In this document: one piece after another, positions 9,903 through 21,595 of the stretch | Layout of the letters: every line of letters begins with the position of its first letter | How positions within the stretch are numbered: position 1 is the first letter of the stretch | Made by a program: the position numbers and the translations under genes | The notes under the pieces: generated by a model | Told to the model about the DNA's origin: nothing | Database searches by the model: none | What the model saw: only the letters and a program-made list of their open reading frames with translations | Assembly (NCBI GenBank): GCA_030015575.1 | Contig: CM057344.1 | Coordinates: 186,389,044-186,453,043, forward strand | Direction of reading: 5' to 3' | DNA length: 64,000 bases | Source: Agapanthus africanus | Lineage: Eukaryota; Streptophyta; Magnoliopsida; Asparagales; Amaryllidaceae

Positions 9903-11825
9903 TGGTAGATGTTGCACACCCTCACAACACTTATAAGGAGGCGGAAGTGGCAAACAATAATTTTCTTGCATGCAACACCTACTTTAAACCTAGATCTTGT
10001 GCTAAATCAAAACTAGAAACCCTATCTAGAGATCTTATCTACTATGATGGGGGTTATACCTTGAGAATCGGTCCTTCAGGTCTTCGTTTGGATGCAACTC
10101 TTAGGCTCCTTGGATTCTTGCAATGCCCTCGATCTCCGGTCATCTCAAGACGTAGATGATCCAGCCGAGAGCTATGGAACAAGCTTCAAACTCTTCTCAA
10201 GAGTTAACTAAGAAGTCAAGTTTGCTAGAAACGACTACTTAGATGATATAGAGATGAACTAATGGATTACTTTTAGCCCTATACTTTTGATTCACAACTC
10301 ATGTGAAGGATAAAGCTAAGAGGAGGAAGAAGGAGATAGTTAGGAGAGAGAATGTGAAAAAAAATATAATGAGGAAATATCAAGCATGCATCAAGAGAAA
10401 TGGCCCATGGGAATAATTGAGTTGTCTATTATTTTATCTCTAAAATAATGCACCATACTTGAATAGTAATCCCAAATGAATAAAATATTCAAAGAGACAT
10501 TCCTTAACCCATGCTTTGGTAATTCTCCTAATTCCACCTCATATATTTATTTTCATAAAATAAATATCCTATTATGAGGTGTCTATTTCTAGAAGGTGTT
10601 CTTGTACAATTACAAGAATACCCATCACCGTATACCGTATAAATATATCCATATCCGTATTCCAAAAAATACGAATACAAATAATCCAATAGTATAATAC
10701 CGGTATCCGGCTTAAACCAAAGACTGCCAGAATTATCCTTCCGATCATCATTCCTGTAGCCAGTACACGAACATGATCGAAACCATGCCGTAACAACTTA
10801 CGGCCTCTGCATCTTTCGCCTGAACCAGGGAACCCTCTGTGTGGGACTCTAAAGACTCGACAGTATGCTTGCAGTGGGTTTAACCACAAGCACGTCAGCA
10901 GCACAAGCTGTGTGTAACGGCTACCCAGGTACATGAAGATAAGGTGGCCGACGAGCGAACTCATCACAGCCCTAACGAGCCTGTAAGCAACACTTACCGT
11001 ACAGTCCGGTCTCTTCTTCTGATACGTCGCATATAAAATCTTGGGGTGGTAAATGTCAGACCCCGGTAACTTTATAAGTCATGCTGATTTATGGCCCATA
11101 ACGGTTTGAGAAACTACTAATAACTCTTAACAGTAAATCTCGACATCCCTGGCCAGGGATTTGCTGTTATGGCCGATCAAGCATAGCGCGACATCAACTC
11201 CTATCGCTCATTGCCTCCTTGTGATTCGGGATTGTACCCAAAATGCACCTGTTTGCATGACTCAGTAGAGCCATGGTAGGGAGGAAATCAAAGCACGGTG
11301 GGAATCACACAAGACACTATGAGGATCTCGGGTCTACAGACTAACATGTACAAGTGTCACCAGAGAACTGTTATCTGACAATAGGTATATATACCATCTA
11401 GGAGTTCTCGGCGAGTCTTGTTCGGTGTACCCATTCTCCAATGAGCACCTGCGTATAATCTTTGTTGTCAAACACCAATGGTTGTGGGATCAACCATCGT
11501 CCACAGGGTCAAGAAATGTACACACTAGTCTACTCTCATAATATCGATGCCCTGTCTCGATATACCCTCGACTAGGAACTATTAAAGGATTTGCTTTTAG
11601 ACTGCCCAGACCCCACTAGTATGATCTACATCATAATCCTGGTAGTCAAGTATAATCATAAGGGCTTCTTCAACATGTATATAAAGATATGAAATACAAC
11701 ACATCACACGTTAATACGAAGATAAACCAGATAGCATACTATCATTTCGAGCAAAAATTGTTTTTGTATATATACATGTCTAGCATCCTATATAATGCAG
11801 GCCTCTAGGGCATACATATCCAACA
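9903..11825 (-). mobile_element. CopC 5' LTR
   Basis: A 1923-bp LTR. On the minus strand it begins TGTTGGATATGTATGCCC at 11825 and ends CATCTACCA at 9903, next to the primer site. It contains the shared Angela-type blocks (CCCTAGAGGCC at the start; the GACAGGGCATCGATA block near 11545). CCCAT (11826-11830) is the likely duplicated target; its partner is beyond the left edge. Confidence 0.88.
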
Positions 11826-12608
11826 CCCATTCCATATCTCATATGGAGTGATAAGCACAGATTTGGTCAGAACCCTATTCAATAGGTATGCAGCTGTCTC
11901 AAGTGCATAGCCCCAAAAAGAAATAGGTAACTCAGCAATACTCATCATAGGGCGCACCATATCTAATAGGGTGCGATTCCTCCGCTCTGATACTCCGTTG
12001 TGCTGTGGTGTATACGGAGGAGTAAACTGAGAGATAATCACATTCTCTTTTAAATAGTCATGAAATTCCATGCTCATGTATTCTCCTCCCCGATCAGATC
12101 GAAGGATTTTAATACTTTTACCCGTCTTGTTCTCAACTCTGTACTTGTATTCCTTGAATTTCTCGAAAACATCAGATTTATGTTTCAACAAGGACACATG
12201 TCCGAATATTAAGAGATCATAGGTGAATATAATAAAGTACGAGAAACCATTCCTAGCATGCGTAGTCATAGGACCGCATACATCACTATGTATCAGTCCC
12301 AAAACTTTAGTTGCTCTTTCTCCGTGTCCAGTAAACGAAGTTTTAGTCGTCAAACCTTTAAGACATGACTCGCAAGTTTCATAAGATGTAAATTCAAACT
12401 GATTCAAATATCCATCTTTATGCAACTTAGCTAGTCTTGTCTCATTGATATGACCAAGTCTACAATGCCACAAGAAGGATTCGTTCATTCCTGAACTTTT
12501 CCTCTTGTATGTGTTTTGTATATTAAGAACTATATTTTGGTTTAGAACGTAAATACCGTTACCCAACGTACCAAACCCAATCAATAGTTGATTTAGGAAA
12601 ATGTTCAT
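11826..12608 (-). pseudogene. CopD integrase, truncated by CopC
   Basis: About 260 codons covering the GAG-pre zinc region (WHCRLGH, YETCESCLKG, all four ligands kept) and the integrase core: IHSDVCGPM (first Asp), LRSDRGGEY (second Asp) and NGVSERRNRTLLDM (Glu). It then breaks off at TPYEIWNG where the CopC LTR begins. The open frame runs a few codons into the LTR by chance. It is out of frame with the protease piece upstream (frameshift near 12605). Confidence 0.88.
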
Positions 12609-13165
12609 AACATTTTCTCTAATATAAATTTATATCCTTCTTTATCTAATGAAGAAATTGATATTATATTGCACCTCATTTTTGGTACGAAATAACAGTC
12701 GTTCAAAATCATTGTATTACCATTTGGTAATACAAGGCAATATTCACCAACTGCTTTGGCTACAACAATTGCTCCATTCCCTACTTTAAGAGACATATCA
12801 CCATTTCCCAGCTCTCTACTTCTTCTTAACCTATGTAATGAATTACAACTATGGGATCCTGATCCGGTATCCAATACCCAGGAAGTAGAGCATACTGAGA
12901 AACGGTTCTCGGTAACGAACACACGTGAAGAAAATACATCATCATGCACTTTCTTCGTTCGGGTAGCGTCGGAATCCTGATATTCCCCTATTTCTTGTTC
13001 AGACTTATGACAATCATAATAAAAAGCAGCACCAACATTCCCCAGCTCAGTATAATAAGCGAGTTCGGTCAATACATCCATATTATTATCTTGATTAAGG
13101 CGTGTCATGGTCGCTACCTGGAGAGAGAGAGAGAGAAGAAAACATTTTAGCCTGCGCTCTTGCAA
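12605..13165 (-). pseudogene. CopD protease with internally deleted gag
   Basis: The frame opens near the usual gag start (ATGACACGCC at about 13107) but jumps within ~40 codons to a remnant of the zinc knuckle (FYYDCHKS) and then to the protease WVLDTGSGSHSCN. About 500 bases of gag found in CopA are missing, so no capsid region remains. The protease catalytic DTG is intact. The piece ends at EKML where the frame shifts. Confidence 0.82.
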
Positions 13166-15743
13166 GATTAGATTGGTTATTATCTTATCTAATTAGGATG
13201 GCTCCCAGTGTCTTTATCAAATCTTCCCTCAAACCCTAAAAGGTAAGATTAGCCGAGATTAATTACAACCTACAAGTTCGTCAATCGGTCGGTCAGGTAG
13301 GTATTGGTACTCCGAGGGAGTCTTCCTATGCATTCGCATGGAACTAATTAAATAACCTCGTTTCCGCAGGGGCATAACCTCGTTAACATCTTTCTTAGAC
13401 ACCTACTGGATCAGCTAATTGTAAAGTACAAAACTCTCCCAGGAGTAACTTTTACTCGCAGTGGGTATCGGGATCCAACAATCTCATAGAAGGTATGCAA
13501 TCTCATTGCAAATTTCAATACTTGAAATTCCCAATATCTATTTTTACCCAAAGCGACTTATGACCTTGGCTTTGGTCAACAAATCATAAGCGCTAGCCAA
13601 GTTCAACCCGTCATTTTATGATTGAATTAAACCCACCCGTACGACCCTTGGCTAAGGTCAACAAAGCTGTACCACTACCCTAATCCAATCGCATCATATG
13701 CTGCAGATAAGCACTAATCAGCTACCGTACACTACGCCTTAGCTATGGTCAACAAACGCAGCATGAATACTAAATAGCACTTATCTGAAATGACGGAGGG
13801 CTACGACTGGTTTTGAAGAAAATCTTTATTGTAATGAATTTGATATCGTTGTAGAATCCAGTGATTTGAAAAGGAGTGGTTTAAGCTCCTCTTTTTAAAA
13901 TCGAAAAAGTTTCCAAAACAATCCGAGTGGGTTTGTAGCATTTGCTAGTTTTGCTAAAGAAGTCTCTCCCGGTGAAGGGATCTAGGCTCTTTCCTCATCG
14001 AATGAGATGCTGGATATTCAAAAAGGAATACCGCTATGCAAAGCAAGAACTAGAGCTACCTTTTTGAAAAATTTGATTCTACAATATCTTTAGGCTTCAT
14101 TTCTTTCATTAATCTCATTAATGACGTCCCATCATTTATGTTTCCTAAACATCATAGAAAAAACGAAAATAGAACGTACGCATACATCCGCATTCGCCAC
14201 GCGGCCCTGCCTTGCACCGTTAGGTTACTTAACTAACGGCAGAGCGGGGGCTGGACTAGCGCGGGTGCAAAACATAAGCAACGTTTATTATATATAGCAT
14301 GCATCTCACACAGTTATATAATCACATCACAGAACATAGGCAGCAAAAGTCAAGGTATGAAATATTGGATATACTAGGGGGTCTATATTTTAAATTAAGC
14401 GAGTAATGAAAAATACAGATTCCACGTCGTGATGAATAGACAAACCCACATCCGTAGACCCTTGCGAGAGCGGCAAGAAACCCTCCCAATTCTAGAATTA
14501 GGAGACCCAGTCTCGACTCCTTGAGATGGTCTCCTACTGAACTCTAGAACCCGGTTACATGTGATCCCCGTCTTGGGTCTCTCCTAATGCAGAAAAGTAA
14601 ATAATATACATCAATGGTGACATCATCCTCAACCCGGAAGTGTCCTAATAAAAGAATATTACATACAAATATTTTACATGAATGAAAATGTAAAATCTCT
14701 CGTCTCATGTAAAAGCCCCCGACTATTCATTCACGACGATCCAATATAACATATCACAGCAAGATCATAACATCACATGTCATCAATGTAAGTAAATATG
14801 CGTATTCCTAATATCGTTAACGTATAGAAATGAGATCGGGGATACACTACATATCACACTTATGGTCATAGAAAAGAAATGAAAAATACAATTATTAGAA
14901 TCCACAACAACCTTAGACATCATAAACCCGAAATATCACATATTCCGAATTTCATGCCTAACACAATAAACCTTGCTTTTTAGTCTCGAATTGAAAACAC
15001 TTTTCAAAAACCAGTCAGGTAATTAAACAGGATTCCTGATAATAGTATATGGTCGCACCCCCGATGCCGTCGACGAAGTGCAGTAAGGCGGAACAATGTG
15101 GCCGCGAGCATCCAAGTGGATGCTTTTGGCAACGGGGTTCTCCTATAGTCACTTGGTTGGGGCTATGGGGCATGGCTATCTTATAGTATTTCCCGGCGAG
15201 TGTTCGCGTATTATACGAGATTGCGACGGGGTTTCTATCCGAATAGAAAATCCATGGTAATCGATCAAAAGAGACTAAATTGCTAGATTTACCAAACACT
15301 AATTAGTTTTCACAAAACTAATTATTGTGGATTCCAAATACTGTATCATATATCAATATCAAACCCGAAACTATGTTAAAATTGCGACTACGAAATACTC
15401 TGAATTGCCCTATCTGAAAAGATAACATCACATGCAATCTGAGCTAAACAATCATAACCTTAAACCCAAAAACCAATACATCAGAATACCAAAGAAACTC
15501 GTGCCCATAAGTGCACAGGGGGACCGGCCCGGCCGGCAAAAATCATCATGCGGCCAGCCAAAATTTTGAGTATGTGTCTCGATTTTCTATGGTGTTCTAG
15601 TTACATCACATGTACCATTCTGCACCTATTTAAAAAAAATTCAGAGAACTTTAAAAAATGTACAGAAACAAGGGTTTCGGTTCGAATGTTTCGAATTTGT
15701 TGCGTTTTCATAATTCTAATTATACCGTCTAATGCTCTAGCTT
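13166..15743 (-). other. CopD leader
   Basis: Non-coding leader from primer site to gag, in the same order as in CopA. It contains the three-copy motif (13564-13755) and a single copy of the ~100-nt block with its hairpin (13993-14007). An open stretch at 15015-15299 has no recognisable product. Confidence 0.75.
13564..13755 (-). repeat. CopD leader: three copies of hairpin motif
   Basis: Element-sense copies are at 13737-13755 (TTGTTGACCATAGCTAAGG), 13646-13664 (TTGTTGACCTTAGCCAAGG) and 13564-13582 (TTGTTGACCAAAGCCAAGG). Spacing is 91 and 82 nt. The stem TTGAC/GCCAA has one A-C mismatch in this old copy. Confidence 0.72.
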
Positions 15744-15744
15744 G

Positions 15745-15755
15745 GCTCTGATCCC
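15745..15755 (-). other. CopD primer-binding site, mutated
   Basis: The minus strand reads TGGGATCAGAG, one base off the tRNA-iMet complement TGGTATCAGAG, just inside the 5' LTR. Confidence 0.8.
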
Positions 15756-16512
15756 ATAAAAGTGTGTCTTAGTACCACCACTAGGTTTAAACAAGTATAA
15801 AGTATGCAATCTTAAAAAATCTAGGGTGCTAAGCTACACTAACCTAGAATCTAACTAGAGAATTAGGGTTTTCTAGGCATGTAAACAAGTTTTACACTAA
15901 GTGAATAGGGTTACAACCTTTGTAGACCTTCCCTTCAATTCAATAGCTCCATGTAGTAGTCCCTAAGCTCCAAGTAGTGGTCCCTGGAACTCTTCTTGGC
16001 TCCACTTGTCGAATGGAACGAACTTGCTATGCGATTATCGAAGCCGAAGATGATCCACCTTGAAGCCTCTCTAGGTCAAGCTAACTCTTCATTAATCAAG
16101 GTATTAGTGAAGCAAACAACCTACACTAGAGTTCTAGAATAGTTTAGGTTGATGAAGTAGGAGTTATGCTCACTTTAGAAATATTTTTCTCTCACTTTTT
16201 CCAACTCAAGAAAAACTCTAGAAGCTCACTTGAGGAAGAAGATGAACATGGGTGAAGAAAAATCCTGTAATGAATAAAATGAGAGTTAACCATGAGCTTA
16301 AGATACAATTGGGTGAGAAAAATATCTAAGAGTAAAACAAAACTGAAAGAATGAGTCATGGCTTCTCCATGCTTCTAAAGCCATGACTCATTTCCTTTCA
16401 ATTTTCTATTTTACTTTAAAAATAAATCACCCAAATATCTTAATCCTATTGTGAGTCTCATACATCCATATTCTATGTATCATCAACCATGATACATATA
16501 CATTTTATAAAT

Positions 16513-16514
<2 letters not shown>

Positions 16515-16572
<58 letters not shown>

Positions 16573-16613
16573 TGTGTGTATATATATATATATATCATAT
16601 ATATATATGTTTG

Positions 16614-16656
<43 letters not shown>

Positions 16657-16690
16657 TTATATATATATCATATATATATATATATAATTA
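16515..16690. repeat. (TA)n / (TATG)n microsatellite
   Basis: Alternating TA and TATG/TGTA repeats inside the CopD LTR. The tyrosine/isoleucine-rich open frames here are a by-product of the repeat. Confidence 0.95.
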
Positions 16691-17241
16691 TATATCAAGA
16701 GAAGAAAATTATATGTGAACAATAATATTAGTTAATATATAAATATATCAAATATAAATATATATCAAATTATTAAATCAACACTTGATTCAATAATCCG
16801 GTTATATCATATATAACCGGCTAAAATCATATATAAATATGTATATTAAATTATCAAATCAACACTTAATTCAATAATCCGGTTATATCATATATAACCT
16901 AACCGATATTAAATATCGCAATATTAGAATACGGTATAACATACTCGTACTTAATCAAGCACCCGCACATATCACCATATGTGCCCTACTTCATTTCACT
17001 TAAGTTAGGAAACCTCTGTGTGGGACTCTAAAGACTCGTCAATACGCCAGCAGTAGATAATGATCACATCAGTCACTCACAAGCCGTCAGCGGTACTAGC
17101 TGGACGTAACGGCTATCCAAATATTGAGCAAATAGAAGATCAACAAGCAAGCTTGTCCAAACTCCCATGAAGCCTATAAGCAACACTTACCGTAGTCCGA
17201 TCTCATCGTCTGATATGTCGCATATCAAGTCTTGGGATGGA

Positions 17242-17246
17242 AACTT
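17242..17246. repeat. CopA target duplication, left (AACTT)
   Basis: AACTT precedes CopA and AAGTT (27371-27375) follows it. The homologous uninterrupted LTR sites support AAGTT as the original, so the left copy has one later substitution. Confidence 0.7.
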
Positions 17247-19291
17247 TGTCAGTGTATATGCCCTAGAGGCCATTACTGTATCATACTAGTTTGTATATTA
17301 CTTGATGGAAGCTTGGGATATTCACAGTTGTATATACAATCTTGCTCGAAATGGTAGTATGCTACTTGGTTTGTCTCTTCTTTAATATGTGCATGTGTTT
17401 CTTTTAGCATATTGCTGATATACATATTAGTAGAGCCCTTAGGATCTTTTCTTGATTACCAGCGTTGTGATGGCGCTCACACTCGTGGGAGCTGGGTAAT
17501 CCATAAGCACATCCTTATACTGGTCCCAGGTCGTTGGACTATCAAGACAGGGCATCGATACTCCGGAGTAGACTAGCGTATGCGCTTCTCATCCCAGCGT
17601 GGGAGACGGTCTGTCCCACAGCCGTCAATATGTCGTACTTGAGATAGTATGCGGGTGCTCGTTAGGTTACGAGTACACTGGACAGGACTCGTCGGGAACT
17701 GTTGGTTGGTATTATACCTATCGTCAGTTATCAGTTCTCAGGTGACATGAGTACAGCTTAGTCCGCTGACTTGACACTGTCACTTCGCCTCGAGTGTGTT
17801 CCCACTGCACTTTGATTACTACCCTGCCACGGCTCAAAAGAGTCGTGCAAACAGGTAGTTTTTGGGTGCAGTCCCGAAGCACTTGGAGGCAGTGACGGTT
17901 AGACAGGATTCGTCTCTCCCGGTATTGGGGGTTGACATCGCGCTGTGTCCAGGAGAGCCATTACACGAGTAGTCCCTGGCCAGGGCAAGCGAGATATACT
18001 GGTAGATTTCCAGTGTTATCTCAGGGTGTTCTGGGCTACACTCCGATACGACTTGTACGGCTATTAGGGGACTGACGTTCACCGCCCCCCTAGGCCCGCC
18101 ATGCGATGTATCAGACGAACAGACCGGACTGTACGGAGATTTTCACATACAGGCTCAGTAGGAGTTCAGATGGGGTTCACCTCGTCAGTCTTCTTATCGA
18201 CATCTACCTGGGGACCGTTACGTACAGCTAGTGCCGCTTGCGATCTGTGGTTAAACCTACTGCCAGCGTAGTGTCGAGTCTTTAGAGTCCCACACAAAGA
18301 GCTATTCGCCTTTAGGCAAAATGAGTAGAGGTCGCATGGTTTTGCGACAGGGTTCGTTCACATCCGCGCACTTGTGCACGTTTGCTGTCCGGACAGCTTA
18401 TACTAGCGGGCTTTGGTTTAAGCTGGATCCTAGTATATGATTTGGGATTGGTTTTTTTCTCTTTGTATTCGTGTTCCTCGGATCACGAATACGGGTGTGT
18501 ATGCACAGTTGCTTGAGACAGAGGGAGAGGACTTTGATTAGGGTTAATGACTATTGTCATTTTATTAACCCTAATGCTTATGTGTGTATTATGGTTAATT
18601 GATATTAGTTTAAATAATTGTGCATGGTTATGGTTGTTGACCATTTGACCTCCTTGACTTGTTGACCTTGGTTGACACTTTGACCATCATCATTTCATTT
18701 GGAAGATACTCTTTGATCCTTACAATTTGCATTAAAAAAGAAATGATAATGGTCATGTCTTGATTAAGCCATGACAATTATCTTACTAATTATCTAATTA
18801 AAATAATACACACATATATATGAGAATGGTTTATTTTATTCTCATTCTATCATTCATTTTCTCTCTCTTGTTCTTCCTCTCCCTCAAGCTCTCCCCTCTC
18901 ATGTGTTGAGAAACACTTGAGCTTGAGAAAAACCCTTTCTTGATAATCTCAACTCTCATCTTGGGTTCTAGAATTAGCACTTCTTGCACCCTAGTTACTT
19001 CTAGTTTGGAGTTGAAGCCAAAGGTTGAGGCTTTCGGGTGGATCTTTTTTCGACGTGAGAAGACGACAAAGGTGACCTCTTTCCACTACTCCAAGGAGCA
19101 AGGAGAGAAGGACATAAAGCCTTAGGTATAACCTTTCTAACACTTAGCTAGTTTCTAGTTAGCTTTAGCTTGTTTTTGTTTAGCAAAGATCCTTCTTTGT
19201 CTAGTCCATGTTGCCTAAGTTGATAAAAATCAGATTTTTATTCCGTTTTCCGCCTCCCTGTAAGTACCGGGGTGGGCAACGTGGACTTACA
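17247..19291 (+). mobile_element. CopA 5' LTR
   Basis: 2045 bp from TGTCAGTG to ACTTACA. Shared LTR blocks include AGTATGCTACTTGG (17356-17369) and GACAGGGCATCGATACTCC followed by the palindrome CTCCGGAG (17546-17568). A TATA-like stretch is at 18813-18821, and a pyrimidine-rich CTCTCTC region after it fits the start of the transcript. Confidence 0.95.
18813..18821 (+). promoter_or_regulatory. CopA LTR TATA-like element
   Basis: CATATATATG about 1.57 kb into the LTR, followed within ~100 bases by a CT-rich tract typical of plant 5' untranslated regions. The 3' LTR has the same site (about 26892-26900). This is inferred from composition and position only. Confidence 0.45.
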
Positions 19292-19292
19292 G

Positions 19293-19303
19293 TGGTATCA
19301 GAG
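19293..19303 (+). other. CopA primer-binding site (tRNA-iMet)
   Basis: TGGTATCAGAG one base after the 5' LTR, complementary to the 3' end of initiator tRNA-Met. Confidence 0.96.
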
Positions 19304-21371
19304 ACTAACTAAACATAAACTAGCTAGGTAGTAGAGTGTATCGAAGTTCGAATCGGAAAAATCGAAAAACCGAGTTTTCAAAACCCTAAGTTTCTGTTAA
19401 AATTTTTTCTGTTCAAAACAAAATAAATTATACTCCAAAAATCATCTCAGGGTTTTGTGAAGAAAGCCACCAAAAACGATCCAGTGATTCGACCAAAGAG
19501 CCGCGGTTCCACGGCAATAGCAAGCTATTGCCGCGCAACCGCGGCCGTCTTGGCTCTTCACTTGGTCGAGTTTGGTGCGGTGTATTTCTGGCTTGGTTTT
19601 GGGATTTTTAAGATGGTTTATATGTGCCCAGGTTTTCCAGAATAGAAATTTGTTTTTGGGGGCCTATAAATCCGTATTTTTTATCGAACTTCAATACACT
19701 TTGACTAAAAGGTTATATCTGTGATGTTTATATGTATTGAACGTCGGCTAATCGCTATATGTCGATTAGTCGGGGTTATACATATCTGTGATCTGTGTTT
19801 AATGATGGTATGTGTATATGAATGTGTTGGATTGTCGCGGGTGAATAGCCGGGGTGGATGTGAGATGAGTGTTTCTTTTTCTTTCATTCATTGTAATATG
19901 TAAATTGATGTAATAATATTATTTGTATGGCCGCGCAACCGGGTCGGGGTTGTAGCCGTCATTGTATAATTCTTTTTACTGTTTTTGCTCCTAGGATAGA
20001 CCAATGGAGGGGGTGCATAAACTACCGGGTATCTCGAAGTGCCGAGTGGCCTACTCACGGTGGTGAGGGAGGTTGCTTCGCTTCGAGTACTTGGCGGGCA
20101 GTTTGCCGCACCCGTAGGGGTCTTGGGTAGGGTATTTGGCTATTCACCGCGACCGTGTAATCCGCTTTTCGTTGCAGGATCGAACGGATTGCGGATTCCT
20201 AGTATATCCAATGTATTCATCTGTGATCTGTAATGTCTATCATTGCTATATATATTTATATATGATAACTATTTAGACGTTGCTTATGTTTTACAGCCGC
20301 GCTAGCCCAGACCCCGCTCTGTCGTTAGTTAAGTAACCTAACGGGTGATGACGGGGCCCCGTGGCGAATGCGAATGGCATAAGCGTACGTCATATTTTGG
20401 TTGTTTTCTGCAATGGTAGGATTAAATGATGGGACGCATTAAAAGAACTAATGCAAGAAAATAAACCAAGTAAAAGTCGATTGGAACACTTTGAAAACCA
20501 CTCGGTTCTTTTCAAAACTAAACTTTTAAATGCGGAGCTTGAACCACTCCTTTTAAAAGCTATCTCGTTCCATCGATTATATCAAGTCCACTACGTTCAC
20601 GGTTTCCCCAAAACCATTCGTAGCCCTCCGTCATTCCACATGAATGGTCAAAAAGTATTCAAGCTATGTATTTTGGCCAAAGTCAAGGCATAGTGATTGG
20701 TAGCTATTGGGTATTCATGTGCAGCATAGATAGATGCGTTGGTTTGGGACAGTCGTGCTGCCATTTTGGCCAAAGTCAAGGGTAGGTACGGGTGGGTCCA
20801 AATTAACCAGGAGAATGACGGGTAGAACTTGACATGTGACTTATGATATTTTGGCCAAAGTCAAGGTCATAAGAGCATGGGGCAAAAATCCACATCGGGA
20901 GTTTCATAAGTACTGAAACTTGCTAGCGCTGCATACCATTTGGAGTGTGATAATTCTGGTAGGATTCCTTCGGTTTTATCACGCGATGATATTTAGATCC
21001 CGATCCTACTGTGAGTATATGCTACTCCTCGAGAAAACTCTCACTTAACGATCAATGCTATAAACCTAGTAGGTGTCTAGAAAGGTGTTAGCGGGGCTAC
21101 GCCCACAGGGAAAAGAGGTTACTTAATTAAGGAACTTCGCGAAAGCGTTGGAAAACCTCCCTCGAAGTACCGACACTGGCCTGGCTGAACGGTTAAGCAA
21201 GTATTGTACTGTGAGATTGATCCCGACTAATCCTTTCTTTACGGTTTGAGAAGGGATTCGAGAGACAGTGGGAGCCATCCAGTTTAGACAAACTAAAAAC
21301 CACTCTAAACTTGCAAGAGCATCATGCTAAAGTGTTTCTTTTCTCTCTCCTAATTGCAGCGACCATTCAAC
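19304..21371 (+). other. CopA leader
   Basis: About 2.07 kb of non-coding leader before gag, long as in Angela/BARE elements. It holds the three-copy hairpin motif (20671-20866). The ~100-nt block seen in the other three leaders is not present here. Short open frames (for example 19457-19645) look like chance. Confidence 0.8.
20671..20866 (+). repeat. CopA leader: three identical hairpin motifs
   Basis: TTTTGGCCAAAGTCAAGG occurs at 20671-20688, 20764-20781 and 20849-20866, identical in all 18 bases, spaced 93 and 85 nt. Each copy can fold as TTGGC/GTCAA (one G-U pair) with loop CAAA. The sequences after the copies differ: GCATAG, GTAGGTACGGG and TCATAAG. Confidence 0.85.
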
Positions 21372-21560
21372 ATGACCGGACTTAAGTTATTACTAGACAA
21401 AAACATATTGACAGGGCCAAACTACAAAGATTGGCTCAGGAATGTCAAGATGGCAATCACTTACGACAAGTTGGGGTATGTCCTTACCACCAAAGCTCCC
21501 CCTGTCCCGGTCCCAAAACCAGTGTCGCGGATAGGGAAATCCGTAAGACATAGGAAATAG
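21372..21560 (+). pseudogene. CopA gag N-terminal fragment
   Basis: This opens at ATG 21372 (an in-frame ATG at 21354 is less likely) and encodes MTGLKLLLDKNILTGPNYKDW, the conserved copia gag start, then NVKMAITYDKLGYVLTT. Comparison with the CopC gag shows that the frame slips at about 21515-21535, so the ribosome would end at TAG 21558-21560. In the frame that leads on into the polyprotein there is also a TAG at 21551-21553, where CopC has a Trp codon (TGG). Two lesions therefore separate this fragment from the rest of gag-pol at 21596. Confidence 0.88.
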
Positions 21561-21595
21561 ATTGCGCGAAGGCCAAATGCCTCGTACTTGCCTCG

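Larger units (their letters stand above)
1098..11825 (-). mobile_element. CopC: degenerate Angela-like Ty1/copia element
   Basis: This is a minus-strand LTR retrotransposon. Its parts, right to left, are a 5' LTR (9903-11825), a primer site (9888-9899), a long leader interrupted by a solo LTR (6774-8812), gag (about 5528-4768), protease, integrase, reverse transcriptase and RNase H in one frame (4867-1697), a polypurine tract (1636-1650), and the start of the 3' LTR (1098-1635), which is interrupted at 1098. The domain order PR-INT-RT-RH defines Ty1/copia. The LTR start and tRNA-iMet primer site point to the Angela/BARE lineage. It lies inside the integrase gene of CopD: the base after its right LTR (11826) continues CopD coding DNA. 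It cannot make proteins because of several stop codons. Confidence 0.9.
15763..17246 (-). mobile_element. CopD 5' LTR, primer-site side
   Basis: The end of the CopD 5' LTR next to the primer site, extending to the CopA insertion at 17246. It continues at 27371. Its sequence near 17190-17246 matches the CopC LTR around 11000-11056, which confirms that CopA split it. It contains a microsatellite at 16515-16690. The exact inner boundary near 15763 is uncertain by a few bases. Confidence 0.8.

Noticed and set aside
16489-16725. 78-codon Tyr/Ile-rich open frame
   Set aside because: Translation of a TA/TATG microsatellite.
20671-20866. Repeat-spacer-repeat pattern as a CRISPR-like array
   Set aside because: Only three short copies, spacers longer than usual and homologous between different elements, in a plant retrotransposon leader.
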